Positions 28,116 to 38,742 of a stretch of 64,000 bases of DNA are shown here, in pieces. Position numbers and translations under genes: made by a program. This DNA comes from Isochrysis galbana (lineage: Eukaryota > Haptophyta > Isochrysidales > Isochrysidaceae). The stretch is taken from contig CM030944.1 of the NCBI GenBank assembly GCA_018136815.1, forward strand, positions 2,253,345-2,317,344, given 5' to 3'. The notes below the pieces were generated by a model that saw nothing but the letters and a program-made list of their open reading frames with translations, was not told the DNA's origin and made no database searches. Numbering within the stretch: the first letter of the stretch is position 1; each line of letters starts with the position of its first letter.

Positions 28116-30838
28116 TCAACCCACGGCCGACAACTTGTCCTCCTCATCGAATTCACTCCCCGCCTCGAGTTTTGCGGCAGCAGTCGCTTCCTCTGCGACG
28201 GCGCGGCGTGCAGAGAGCGGCCACAACTCCAAAGGTGTTCCATCCGTCACGGCTACCTCAGTGAGGACGGCATGGTGAACGCCAGCGGCCCGCCAGCTGA
28301 TCGTGCACAAGCGGTGGGGAGTACAGCATGTCAAGCAATGGGGTTACATATTTGCCAAGAGCCGGCTACACATGTGCAAAGAGACCTCGTGATGGGATTC
28401 CACACACGGGTGCGGTTCGACGACGCGTCAAAAGACGCACCTCGGTAAGTCGTACATCGAGTCCTGAAGCACAGCCTCCGCAATCGAACGAAGGCCACGC
28501 GCGCCAGTGGCTGACGCCTTGGCACGGCGTGCGATGGCGCGTAGCGCTCCAAGGGTCACGTGCAATTGTACTCCATCGGCCTCAAAGAGGGCAGAGTACC
28601 TACGACGCAAGGAAGAGCGAAAGGTTTCGCGCACAAGAGACGGGCAGCCGCAGTCTGGAGACTTCGTGAGGCATGCTGCGCCGGAGCGCGCACGTGCGTG
28701 AAGGACTGACAATCTAGCACAGTCGGGTCGTGGATGGGGCTTGCATGCAATCGTAGCAATGATCCTCACTGCTTGAGAAGGGCGTTTCGAGGGCGAGACA
28801 TGACGTCGACCATTTGTTCCTCGGTGAGCTCGTGCAGTTGGGTGGTGACAGGGAAGCGACCCACGAATTCGGGTAAGAAGCCAAAGTTGATCAAGTCTTC
28901 CACCTATTTAGTAGGACGGGTGCGACGATGGTGGGACAATGGTATTGGGACAACAGATGCGGCGATCAATCTAGTCTACCCACCGAGGAAGTTGTCCAAG
29001 AATTCCTGCGTGCTCAACACTCCTGTAGGCATGTTCCAATTCTCGCCAATCGGCAAGCAGCTTTGTCTCCTCTGAGCAAGTCGTTCCTGATCTATCTCAG
29101 CGGACTATCCTAGATATTGGGACGTGAGAGAGTCACCTGCACTGGTACCGCTGAGCCGCCCGACGATTCTGAGGGCTTGCTACGCGGAGAAGTCTTCTGG
29201 ACAACTGCCCCTGCAAGGGACGAGGCTTCGTTGGATGGCTTGCCGATAGTCGCGTTGAAGCCGATGTGTGTCGTTTTGGCTCGAAGACGGTTGTCAATCA
29301 CCGACTGTGAGGGTAGAGGGAATGCGCGACAAAGGGGACGGGATGGTGAGCATCGAAGATTTCAAGGCGTCAGCCATGATGGCGCTAACACCGGAATGGG
29401 GTAGCACCCTACATGTAGACCAGAGAAGGCGCCGCCGCAGATGAAGAGGATATTAGAGGTGTCGATGGCCACATGTTCGCCGCGCGGATTCTTTCGCCCG
29501 CCGCGTTCAGGTACATTTACAACAGACCCTTCGAGCATCTTGAGCAAAGCCTGAGTAATGTCGGGAGGATGACTGCCACGCTTAGGAGATGTGTCCATTG
29601 AAGCTTCCATTGAAGCTCACGAAGTGCACGAGGCGAGACTCTCATCAAGCACCCCTAGTCTTATAAAGCTTGCTGCGGCCATTAGGAGCGGGCCGCGCCT
29701 GTTGGACACCCTCGCCAGAGACGTCCCTTGTTTGCGCAATGGCATCAGCTTTGCGTGCGAGCTTGTCCACCTCATCTAAGTAGACGATGCCCAACTAAAT
29801 GAAAGGGAGGGGGGGGGGGGGGGGGTGAGCAGATCACCCAACGACGGCGCCAGTATTATGGAGGATGCATGGCACCACCGCGCCCGCGAGTCATCGGTCA
29901 GGGGGCGCACTCGCCTGCGTTGCCTCAATGTTCTGTCCGGATGCCATGTACAATTTATACAGTACCGACTCGACATCCTCGCCAACATAGCCGGCTTGCG
30001 TCAAGCTTGTTGCATCAGCAATCGTGAAAGGCACATCAACGAGCCTGGCGAGAGTGCGGGCTAGCAGCGTCTTGCCCGACCCAGTGGGGCCGACCAGCAT
30101 GATGTTGGACTTGTCCATCTCAATCTTCTCGCCCTCTTCCCTCTCGAGCCCAACCAGAAAGCTTGATGCATCAGTACCCGGCGGAGGCATCGCCGCTGCA
30201 TCACCGCCACAGGCAGTGGTGTGGCAGTGACCCTCGCCATGAGAGCATTTTTTGGACGCGGTCCGAGCTGGCTCGCTGCTCCGGCTCGAAACTTCACTCC
30301 TGGGCGGTGTCGTCTCCACCGGGCTTCCTGCCCACTCAGCAGGTTGAGGCACCTCAGAATTACCCCCGATGCGCACGCGCTTATAGTGGTTGTACATTGC
30401 AACCGAGAGCGCGCGCTTGACCTCATCTTGACCGATTACGTACTTGTCAAGTTCCGCCTTGATGGTGGCGGGTGGAGGCAACCGTCCCAGTGAGAAGCTC
30501 ATGCTGCTTTCAGCAGCAGCTGCCGACACCTCAACAGCAGTGGCAGGCGTTGCTGCCTCAGCAGCTCGCGAAGCAGACCATGAGCGCGGGAGGCGCGAGC
30601 CAACGGATGCCCCGTCGCGCTGCGAGTAGATTTCACGGCAATCAACACATCCCCATAGCGGCTGGTCCTGCTGCCAGAACTTTGTAAGTGGGACGGCGCA
30701 CCGAGGGCACGCGAAGGGCTTTGATGGCCCACCAGATGCATTCCCTCCGCCACCAGTGATGGCGGAGGAAGCGCGCGAAAGGAGCGGGGGGTGGTAGAGA
30801 AGAGGGCGGATGAGCCTCGTCGCACGTCGCGCGAGCAT
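28116..30838 (-). CDS. clpX: Mitochondrial ATP-dependent Clp protease ATPase subunit ClpX
   Basis: Seven exons (minus): 30838-29915, 29794-29699, 29550-29413, 29304-29137, 28903-28770, 28599-28441, 28296-28116, giving 599 residues with phase preserved at every junction. The start at 30838 opens a basic mitochondrial presequence ([16 protein letters not shown]). A C4 zinc site sits at Cys44, 47, 64 and 67, then [16 protein letters not shown], Walker A GPTGSGKT at 250-257, pore loop GYVGEDVE at 283-290, Walker [10 protein letters not shown] in exon 2, ALLKMLEG and PERGG in exon 3, EFVGRFP in exon 5, and sensor-2-like TGARGLRSI in exon 6. ClpX unfolds substrates and feeds ClpP in the matrix. A 70-residue insertion with a Cys/His-rich patch ([15 protein letters not shown]) separates the first helix from Walker A. 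Introns 1 and 2 use GC donors (GCGAGT, GCGCGG); the others use GT. Confidence 0.9.
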
Positions 30839-31320
30839 CGGGGCAGGCGGCGGAGGAGAGGGAGGGGGGGGGAGGGGGAGAGCAAGGGAGTCGAGAGGAG
30901 GTGGACCGGCGGCTCTCGCCTCTCGCCGCCCGGTTGGGGGAGAAAGAGAGGAGAGGAGAGAGAGGAGAGGGGATGAGGGGGGAGCAGAGATAGGAGAGAG
31001 AGACAAGACAGGGGAGAGGGGGAAGGGGAGGGGAGGGAAGGGGGAGAGAGCTGAAGAAGAAGAAAGGACGGCTGTCGAGGCAAGGGGAGGGGGCGGAGGA
31101 TCGGGCGGGCGGGCGGGCGGGCGGGGAGAGAAGGGGGGGGGGGGGGGGGGAAGGGGGGGGGGGGGGGGGGGGGCTGAGGAAGAGGGGGGGGAGAGGGGGG
31201 GGGGTCCCGCCGCCGCCGCCCCCCCCCTCCTCCCCTCGAGAAGGGGGAGGGGGGGAGGAGGGGGGGAGGAGGGGGGGGAGGGGGGCGGCGGCCGTCTCCT
31301 CTCAGCCACCTCGGCGGTCT
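30839..31320. other. Pyrimidine-rich leader and G-runs 5' of ClpX
   Basis: On the sense (minus) strand this is long CT-rich sequence with C-runs. The open frame extending upstream of the ClpX start is low-complexity proline/serine and is not taken as coding. Confidence 0.6.
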
Positions 31321-32842
31321 CAGTGTTCAGAAGATTGTAGCAAGTGTGTGCGCACGTTTCTTGTACAGCTGTCTAATTTTATAATATATAATATATTCGT
31401 CGTGGTAGAAAAATATGTTTATGAATTTTGACAAAATGTGAATGGGTCGTGGTGCGACAAAGAGATGGGGCTAACACTCACACAAGACTCAAGACAGGAC
31501 TCCCTGCCACCGCAAGACCGCAAGCTAGCACAAGCACCCTGAACTAATTTTTCTTAGTTCAGCATCAGCATGGGGGCTAGAGGCTAGCAGAGGTGGGGAC
31601 GTAAAAAATCGACTTTTCACTTCTCACTTTTCAAGACTTTTCACAATTGCACCCAAACGTCGATGTGAATGCATGGAGGTCCAAGGGGAGGCCATGGGCC
31701 ATCCTCCTTGTTCCCTCCACACCACAAGACCACAAGCCATCATCGGCTCACCATGGAGGGTGAGCGAGGCGAGGGGGGAGATGAGGTCCGAGCGCTCCGC
31801 ATGCGCATGCACGCGAGAATGCGCCGGATGGCCGCGGGCAGGTGGGCAGGGCCCATAGGGACCCACCCACTCCCGTGCAGCAGCTCCATATCGCGGTGAT
31901 GCCCCCCAGGCACCACAGGCAATCACCGCGGCCTGTGCGACGACGAGCGCAAATAAATCGCCGCTCGCATCGCGCCCCCGCCGTACCCTGTACGCTCGCA
32001 TCGCGCCCTTGTATTCACAGGATAAAATTCTCACTACATTCACGCGCACGCACATTCACACAAACGCACGCGACGAAACTAATAGTAACAAAGTAAGAGC
32101 GTGCGGGGAATTTTATGTGCCGCAAGAATGCCCCGCGCGGACTCGAAACGGCCACGAGGGAGAAGTGAGAAGTGAGAAGCCTATAGAGCCTAGCTAGAGC
32201 CTAGAGCCTAGCTAGAGACCTCAGTCCTCAGTGTATAAAGTATAAACATACAGAGGTCGTTAGAATGAGCATCCACGATGTATGAGATGGATATATCCAT
32301 GATAGGAATTAGAGAAATGAATAAGGGGCACATCACTGTAAGAAACGCGGAGCTTCCGCGAAGGGCAATCGCCCGCGATGCCCCCCCCTCCCCCCCTACC
32401 GGGGGAATACAGGGGGGGGGGGGCTCGGGGCTCAAACGGGTTTCGAGTCTTAGCAGTGTTCGTACCCCATATAGAGCGGCCATGTGGCTTGGCATGTTAG
32501 TGCAAGGCGAGTGGCAATAGCAGCACTAACGCTCAATAAATAGTAAAAATACATTACTAGTATATCACTTGCCACAACCAAAACCATTGCTCCACTCCCG
32601 CCACATTCTCACTAAATGAGGTCACGCGGATTAACGGATATTCTGTACATCCCGTGATGTCGGCTCGCTTTCTCTGCCCTCTTGCCCCAAAACATGGAGG
32701 ATGATCCCAACTTCTAGCCGATGGGAAGGGCAGAAAATGGGGTGTGCATGGTGGATTCTCCGTTCCTCCGTGGAACAAGGTTAGGGGCAGGAATTCGTTG
32801 GGCTAATTGATATTAATCTGTACCTTCCTCCCGCCCTCGGTT
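31321..32842. other. Intergenic, no gene seen
   Basis: Contains an AT-rich patch (31378-31440), a palindrome-like aactaatttttcttagtt (31542-31559) near a plus-strand atgggggc, and tandem ctagagcctag words (32180-32216). No supported gene. Confidence 0.45.
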
Positions 32843-32942
32843 NNNNNNNNNNNNNNNNNNNNNNNNNNNNNNNNNNNNNNNNNNNNNNNNNNNNNNNNNN
32901 NNNNNNNNNNNNNNNNNNNNNNNNNNNNNNNNNNNNNNNNNN
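32843..32942. other. Assembly gap (100 N)
   Basis: One hundred N characters. The minus-strand gene on its right runs open into it. Confidence 1.
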
Positions 32943-33858
32943 CATGGCGGTTGTGACTCTCAAGTCAAGTTTAGAGCGGCGCATCCCAGGGGAGCCGGTC
33001 CTCGGTGGGGATCCCGGGCTCAGCGTGCCTAGTTCGCGTGTGGAAAGTGCGCGGATGAGAGCTTTGATTCGCTGACGCGACGCAGCAACTTGCTGATCTA
33101 CTGTCTCCTCATCCTCGGTATCCCCCGCATCCAGCTCGCTTGGAGAGCGGGGCTTTCCATTGTGTTCATGCTCCGGCCGGTGTCGTCCACGCCGTTCATG
33201 CCACTGCGTACAAAAAGGCGTGTGTAGGTCATCAGATTTCATCAAGCTCAGTGTGGTCAGCCTCTCTTATGCTAAGGGTTTGCACAGTAAGACACACAGT
33301 GCTTGAGACCTCACTTTGTCCTCACTCAGCCAGTCTTCTAAATCACTACCACCGCTGGACCCATCACTTGCAATCTCAAACGCCTCGTCGTAAACCAGCC
33401 GTCGGTGCAGGCATGCAGGCATCACAACTTGATGTTGTCGGAGCACGGCAAGCTTCCTGTCAAGCCAGCGCCAATATGAAAGGGAGATCAGGGAGCAGTA
33501 TGGCGCAAGGAGTGGAGGCAGATTACGGTTAAGACGCACCGACACAGCGCTTCATGGTCGAGCAGGCGGTCGTGGAGAAAGACGACCGCATCGTCAAACG
33601 ACCTCAGACACTCCTGCAGCTCGGCTGCCTTATGGCGCCGGAGAGCCGCGAGGTCGGCGGAAATCGCGGGCTGGGCGGCCTCATCAGCGGCATCCCGAGC
33701 GAGCTGCCACATTGTACGGAATTCGGCCAGCACCGACGGCAGCAGAGTGCCGTCGTCCAGCCTTAGGACCTCCTCGGAGAGAGCGACCCCGTCGCGCATC
33801 AGCTCGCGCGTCGGCGCCAGTCCGTTGACCAAAACAAGGCGTGCAACAAAAATATACT
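32943..33858 (-). CDS. Unrecognised multi-exon gene, partial
   Basis: Exons (minus): 33858-33540, 33456-33315, 33203 into the gap at 32943. Junctions are GTGCGT/ttgacag and GTGAGG/gtacgcag, and the frames join cleanly (...LLDHEALCR/KLAVLRQHQVV..., LSEDK/WHERRGRHR). A probable cttttag acceptor begins the first listed exon, so more 5' exons exist. The product is helical and charged: LRLDDGTLLPSVLAEFRTMW, QECLRSFDDAVVFLHDRLLD, RRLVYDEAFEIASDGSSGG, then a Ser/Pro/Arg-rich segment with IKALIRALSTRELGTLSPGS. I do not recognise the family. Exon structure and codon balance make it a real gene. Confidence 0.6.
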
Positions 33859-35054
33859 CTAAAAGAGTAAAGACCTCAATAATGAAGATATATTCCTTGA
33901 TCATTATTATAATCCACAATCTTTAAGAGTTCCCCCCCGCGGCATTCTTGGAGGGGTTGGCGCAGCAGTGAGTGCCACGTCGGCGGCCCACACGCCCCAT
34001 CGTCTGCTAAGCCCCGTCGTCGGGTGGCAGCAGCGTCAGACAGGCCCGCGCCGCGCCATGGCAGTCGCACTAGGTGCGCTCAAGACGGAGATGGGCTCTG
34101 CCCCCCACCATGGTGTGCCCATCACCGGTTGCCAAAGTCCCCCTCCTGCCTATGGCTTCCCTGTGGCGATGACGAGCATCCAGCATTGAAGAGATGTATC
34201 CGACCCTCGAATGCGGACACACACTGTATTCGTACTAGCTGAGTCACAGTCTCATTTCCCCAAGACGCCTCTGTCCATTATGTGTCCGTTTGCTGTGTGA
34301 TCCGCATTGGACCACCATTGCACGCAGGTCTTGCGGTAACTAACTGCATTGTCAAGGCAATAGTAGTTTGATCTCAATGTGCGCAAGGCGTCATCTCCCC
34401 AAACCGCAGACGCGTTTCGGATTCAGCATGCAAGCATTCTCCCGCAGTAATCGATTCACAACCTCTTCTAGGTCCCATTTAGTGCCATCGCCCATTTCCT
34501 TGTTGTGCATGACGACGGACTCTCGGACTCTTCAGATGAGCTTGAATCAGTCAGAGTCAACGTTTCCCGGGTCTGGCTCCACACGCCCATTTCCTGCAAA
34601 CATGGCTTCCTGTACATGAAACCCATCGATTCAAAAATTGCGGTTAGTTCGGCGAATTTTTCAGCACTTTATCGTACATGTGAACATACACATACACGTG
34701 CGGGTAGCGGGTTGTGCGTCATCTATCATCTTGCTGTGTGCTGTGTTCTTTATTGTAAAATTACTAGGAATAATGATAATAATATCTGAAGATTAGGTTT
34801 CCCTACCTCTCTTCTCTCTACCTCTACCGACATCGCCCGTATCTCCCATCTCTCCACCTCCTTCAAGGAGCTCCTTCCCTTCCCCCCTTCATGCTTCATT
34901 CCTCTTTTTCTCCGGTTTCCGGGGTCCGGCCCAGGTCCCAGGTGCACTACCATGGGCCAGGTTCAGAGTGCGGGTTCTGGGCAGGCATATTGAGTGTCTA
35001 GTTTGCATGACCATCGAGGTGTGCGTGGGTTTGTTGATTCTCGTGCTCGGGGGG
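33859..35054. other. Intergenic or undetected 5' exons
   Basis: Upstream part of the partial gene may lie here, but I cannot define an exon with confidence. 34900-34975 resembles 7485-7560 (diverged repeat). Confidence 0.35.
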
Positions 35055-35300
35055 CGGGAACTAAGTTTATACTTAGTTCGCCCATGGGACATGGGGGGGC
35101 ACGAGCCCCCCCCTCTCTCCACTCTCCACTCCTCCCCTGCCATGGGGCAGGAACCACTCACTCTCCTGGCACGCCTGATGGCTTGCCAGGAGCACGCAGA
35201 CCTACTAACTCACTCCTCTCCCCACAGGACCGCCTGACTCGCCCGCCCTGGCCTGTCGTGGCCAGCCCATCCCTCTGACAGGACCCTCCTCCCCCTGGGC
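35055..35300 (+). repeat. Palindrome-ATG module, partner at 13206-13392
   Basis: The palindrome aactaagtttatacttagtt (35059-35078) is perfect and is followed by cgcc and ATG at 35083. The frame MGHGGARAPPSLHSPLLPCH then runs through ctcctggcacgcctgatggc shared with the minus strand of 13206-13392. A ccacag acceptor-like site lies at 35224-35229. Confidence 0.7.
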
Positions 35301-35793
35301 CCCCCTGATTAGGACCCCCCAGCCAGCTCCAGTCGACCCGCAGGGGCTCGGCCTGCCCCCTGAGCTGTGCTCCCAGGCCCCTGCAGGCCACCTGGGGACC
35401 TGAAGAGGGGCCGCAGGCGCGCGCCATGGCCCCCCGCCGCAGCCGCAGGGAAGAGAGGAGAAAAAGGGAGTAGGAGGAGGGAGGGGAGGGGGGAGCGGCA
35501 GCTCTCCCCTCCGGCAGAAACGTGTCTTCTCGCCCCGTTTGGGTAAGCAGAGAAGACGGGGGCGCCAGAGCCAGGAGGGAAGGGCCGCGGCTTGCCGCGG
35601 CCACTCGCTTCAGCGAGCAGAGATTAGTTAGCGCTTCTTTCGGGGCTCCTATCTCACGAGTAACACCCCCCCCCCCCTGCGTTGTTTTTACCCGAAAGGG
35701 GTTTTCCCCCAGCGTGGACTCGAGGAGAGGACGTGCTGGAGTGCGCGCCCGGGGGTGCCGTGGATGGCTATTTCTCCCTCGGGGGTCACGCAC
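35301..35793. other. Intergenic, no gene seen
   Basis: Low-complexity and GC-rich sequence. Frames are compositionally biased. Confidence 0.4.
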
Positions 35794-36093
35794 TCAACCG
35801 AAGAACGGACCGCGTTCCAGATTGAAGTTCTCTCCGTCGTCGAGAGTCACGTGGAAATTGCGAGTGAAGCAATGTCCCAAGGCGGAAGTGTCCGTGTAGA
35901 CGTAGAAATGCCAAATCGGGCGTTTGCCCGATTCAACTTTCGTGATCCCTTCTATGGTGGTTTTGGCGCGTTGTTGGTTGTCCCTTAGTACGTGGAAACC
36001 TTCACGTTCCAGTGCGCTAGCTAGATGTCGAGTTGTCGTCTTATAGGCCTTTACCGGGTCAAAGATGCGAAATACGATATTGTAAGTTGCCAC
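35794..36093 (-). CDS. Hypothetical small protein
   Basis: Ninety-nine residues from the ATG at 36093: MATYNIVFRIFDPVKAYKTT, HLASALEREGFHVLRDNQQR, and KRPIWHFYVYTDTSALGHCF. Balanced composition, alternating helix and strand, and a clean start and stop suggest a real compact domain. No family is recognised. Base composition is less GC-rich than the neighbouring genes. Viral or transposon origin is possible. Confidence 0.45.
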   Translation of the reverse strand: MATYNIVFRIFDPVKAYKTTTRHLASALEREGFHVLRDNQQRAKTTIEGITKVESGKRPIWHFYVYTDTSALGHCFTRNFHVTLDDGENFNLERGPFFG

Positions 36094-36719
36094 CTCTTTA
36101 TTTAAGGGAGGACCGGATGGCGCTAGACTTACGCGGGGCCGAGTCGGCTAAATCGCCGTAGGTGACCGCAAATTCATGTGAGACACCCGAGAGAGCTGCT
36201 TGAGCTTGAAGTTTGTCGCCGTAGGCGGCTTTGAACAACCCTCACCTTGATTACAACCTTTAGTTGACTAATGACTACGACTTCGGCAAAAATGCTCTAT
36301 TCAAGCCTTGACTCGTGCTTGGGCTGACTATTCAAGGCTTGAATAACAATACTAAGACGTGGCCATTAAGTTGACTACAGGCAGCTACCACACACGCGCG
36401 CACACGCATATACGCACGTACGTACAAGTCGAGCCACAACCACAACCACAGCAGACGGCAAGACACAGCGCCGCGGTCAGGCCTCTCGAGCCCAAGCGGA
36501 GGGCGAGGCGCGCGCGCCGCTGCGCTGCCTGACGCTATCGCACGGCGGCGTGGGGCGTGGGGGCATCTCCGAGTGGCTGAGGGACGGACCTCGTCAGCCA
36601 TGATCAACCAAGCGACCTGGTCGCTGGTCGTCTGCCAGCAGAACGACATTGACAACAAGATCGAGGATGAAGACAGTCGAGAAAAAGACGAAAAAGATGA
36701 AGAGTTAGCCGCATCGGTT
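36094..36719. other. Intergenic, no gene seen
   Basis: Contains an imperfect inverted pair, ttcaagccttgact and ttcaaggcttgaa, near 36299-36343. No supported frame. Confidence 0.4.
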
Positions 36720-37181
36720 CCCCCGCGGGCCGCGGGGGACGCCGTGCGTGCGCATGCCAACTTTTTTCTCTGCCGATGAGTTGCAATCCCACGTGCACGA
36801 CATGCGCTAATTTTTTTCTCCATGAGTGGACAAGAAAGAAGAAATGTATCTACGCCTTTCGAGGGTCCAACCCTAAACCGACCAATGCCTGGGTCATTCA
36901 AGAGTTCAATACACGGAAATTAATCAGATTGACTGAAGTACTAGAGATGGAGGAAGAGTCGGGACAACCACGGCCAGATACTGAGTTGTATGATGATGTT
37001 TGAAATGGCGAGCGATGGTTGGGACATTGAACAGCTACCACGGTATCGCACCAATACAATTTTTCGCTCGATAATATTAAAAGAAACTATGCGCACGCGC
37101 CTCGCGCCTCCAAATCCATACTAACATAACATTTTAGAAGAGAAAACAAAATATCACCTGGCCCTCTTTTGACGGAACGCG
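36720..37181 (+). mobile_element. Fragment of the gacggaacgcgactt-end element
   Basis: The right end tggccctcttttgacggaac gcgactt matches 55904-55932 and, inverted, the left end of the insertion at 17996. The left part, gacgccgtgcgtgcgcatg(c/t)caact, matches 55730-55760. An open frame at 36777-37003 (KKCIYAFRGSNPKPTNAWVI, then TRKLIRLTEVLEMEEESGQP) may be coding debris of the element. The opposite terminus is not found. Confidence 0.5.
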
Positions 37182-37258
37182 ACTTTCATCAACGTAGAAA
37201 ATCCAAGGACCTTTACATACATCCTTTATCCATCCCATCTGGGGTGGCATCCAGGCCT

Positions 37259-37997
37259 TCAAGCTTGGAAAGAAGGTAGTTCATATGTTGCAACATCTTC
37301 GCTTTTGATGTCCTTCTTGTCTTCAGCTAGCTGTGCTAGCTCAATGAAGAAGGGGGTGTCATCCGGTTCCTCCTCCTCATCATGAGGGGAGGGGGCAAAT
37401 TGTGTGTTGTTGGTTTGTTTGAGTCTGCAACAGTTCCGATTACGGATCCGCTCACGCTTGCGCGAGGGCGGCGGAGGCTGTCGTTGGGTGAGTTGAGGTG
37501 GGGCTTTCCGTGTTTCTTGTGGGTGTTTTCCTTTGGGGCCAGCCGCCTCAGCGTACGACTTTTGGGTGTTGTTCGTTGTTCTTGGAGGGGTTGGTTGTTG
37601 GTTGCCGTAAAGGCGCCCCAGCCCCAGGATACAGGATTGTTTGTTGAGTGAAGTGCCCGCCCACAAGTGGTGCACTGCTGGTAGGAGTTGCCTCCATGGG
37701 GGCGGCAGCAGGGCTGCCACCCACCATGGGGAGTCCTTGTTGGGGTGGCAGGCCGGTGGAGACAGGCGGCAGAGCCAGGGGCTGGCCCTGTTGGTCTGCA
37801 GGGAACAGGACTCTCGCCTGCTCCTTGCTTCTTTTGCGCCTGGTGGGGAGGCGAGGGTGGGAGGATCGCATGTCGACGTCGCTGTCTGTCCGGGGGGCGG
37901 CCAGCGAGCGCTTCGGCTCCGGCGGCTTGGGGCGGCCCCTGTGGGGCGGCGTGACGGCGGGGGGCTGGGAGGCAGGAGCGATCGGCGCGCGCTCCAT
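37259..37997 (-). CDS. MERA-family spliced gene, longer member
   Basis: Starts MERAPIAPASQPPAVTPPHR at 37997, with the palindrome at 38006-38021 eight bases upstream. The basic block PKPPEPKRSLAAPR and PTRRKRSKEQ ends at a GC donor (CAG/GCGAGAG), the same position relative to the KR block as the GTGCGT donor of other members. Downstream in a shifted frame come NTQKSYAEAAGPKGKHP and PSRKRERIRNRN, then an acidic exon with HDEEEEPDDTPFFIELAQLA matching the acidic FEL/FHQ exon elsewhere. The exact intron-exon chain is uncertain. The SYAEAA word resembles ORF1 proteins of non-LTR retroelements. Its function is unknown. Confidence 0.4.
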
Positions 37998-38005
37998 CGT
38001 TCGCG

Positions 38006-38021
38006 AACTATAACAATAGTT
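38006..38021. repeat. Palindrome aactataacaatagtt
   Basis: AACTAT/ATAGTT arms around aaca, 8 bp before the minus-strand MERA ATG at 37997. Confidence 0.7.
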
Positions 38022-38742
38022 TTTTCGATATGAGCGTCTAGTAGCTAGCTAGTGCCGAATGTGATGTGCTAGCAGGAGTTAACCCCCAATCTTTACAGCT
38101 GTTATGTTTCAAGTTCAATGCATGCTAGATTCACTACAGCACCTCTAAAATCCTCTGCGTCTCCTGTCTTCCCACGCCGTTGACGACCTTGCTTGCCACA
38201 CACACACGCACACCAGCAATAGCAAGCAGTTTGACACGCCGTTCGTCCTCTTCCTCATAACCTCGGCAGCTATCCACCCTCATATAGCGGCACGGCGGTG
38301 CGATTCAGAGCTTGCCGCCCCCATGAGGATAGCGGGTAGAAAGAGGGCTGGCAACGAGATCGGGCGCAATACAGATGTATGCAACGACGTGCATACCTCA
38401 ATTGCGCCATCGAACGGCCTTGCAGCATTGAGCAATCGTCCGTGATTGAGTGACACCCTCAACATTGACGTTCACCGGCCGAGCTCCAGGCCTCCTCCTA
38501 CAAGCAAGTGCCAAGTCGAGAGTGTGAACGTCCCGCTCAGGAATCAACTCACCATCGCCGGCAACGTCTGATTCATAGGTGCCGTCCAGGTAGCCGTCAT
38601 TCCACTGGTAGCCGCACTAGATTCCATGCCACACCAGCTATCACAAACAATTGGCCACTCAAGGGGTGAAACAAAGCGAGAGCGCTGCCTATTTAGGCGA
38701 ATGTTGGTGCGCCATCCATGGTCCCTCGCCATCACTCAGGTC
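38022..38742. other. Intergenic, no gene seen
   Basis: No supported frame. This is the 3' flank of the glycosyltransferase gene. Confidence 0.4.

Noticed and set aside
30839-31309. N-terminal extension of ClpX ([18 protein letters not shown])
   Set aside because: Low-complexity proline/serine from C-runs; the mitochondrial presequence starts at 30838.
32278-32520. 80-codon plus-strand frame
   Set aside because: Crosses C and G runs, lacks domain features and has no splice partner.
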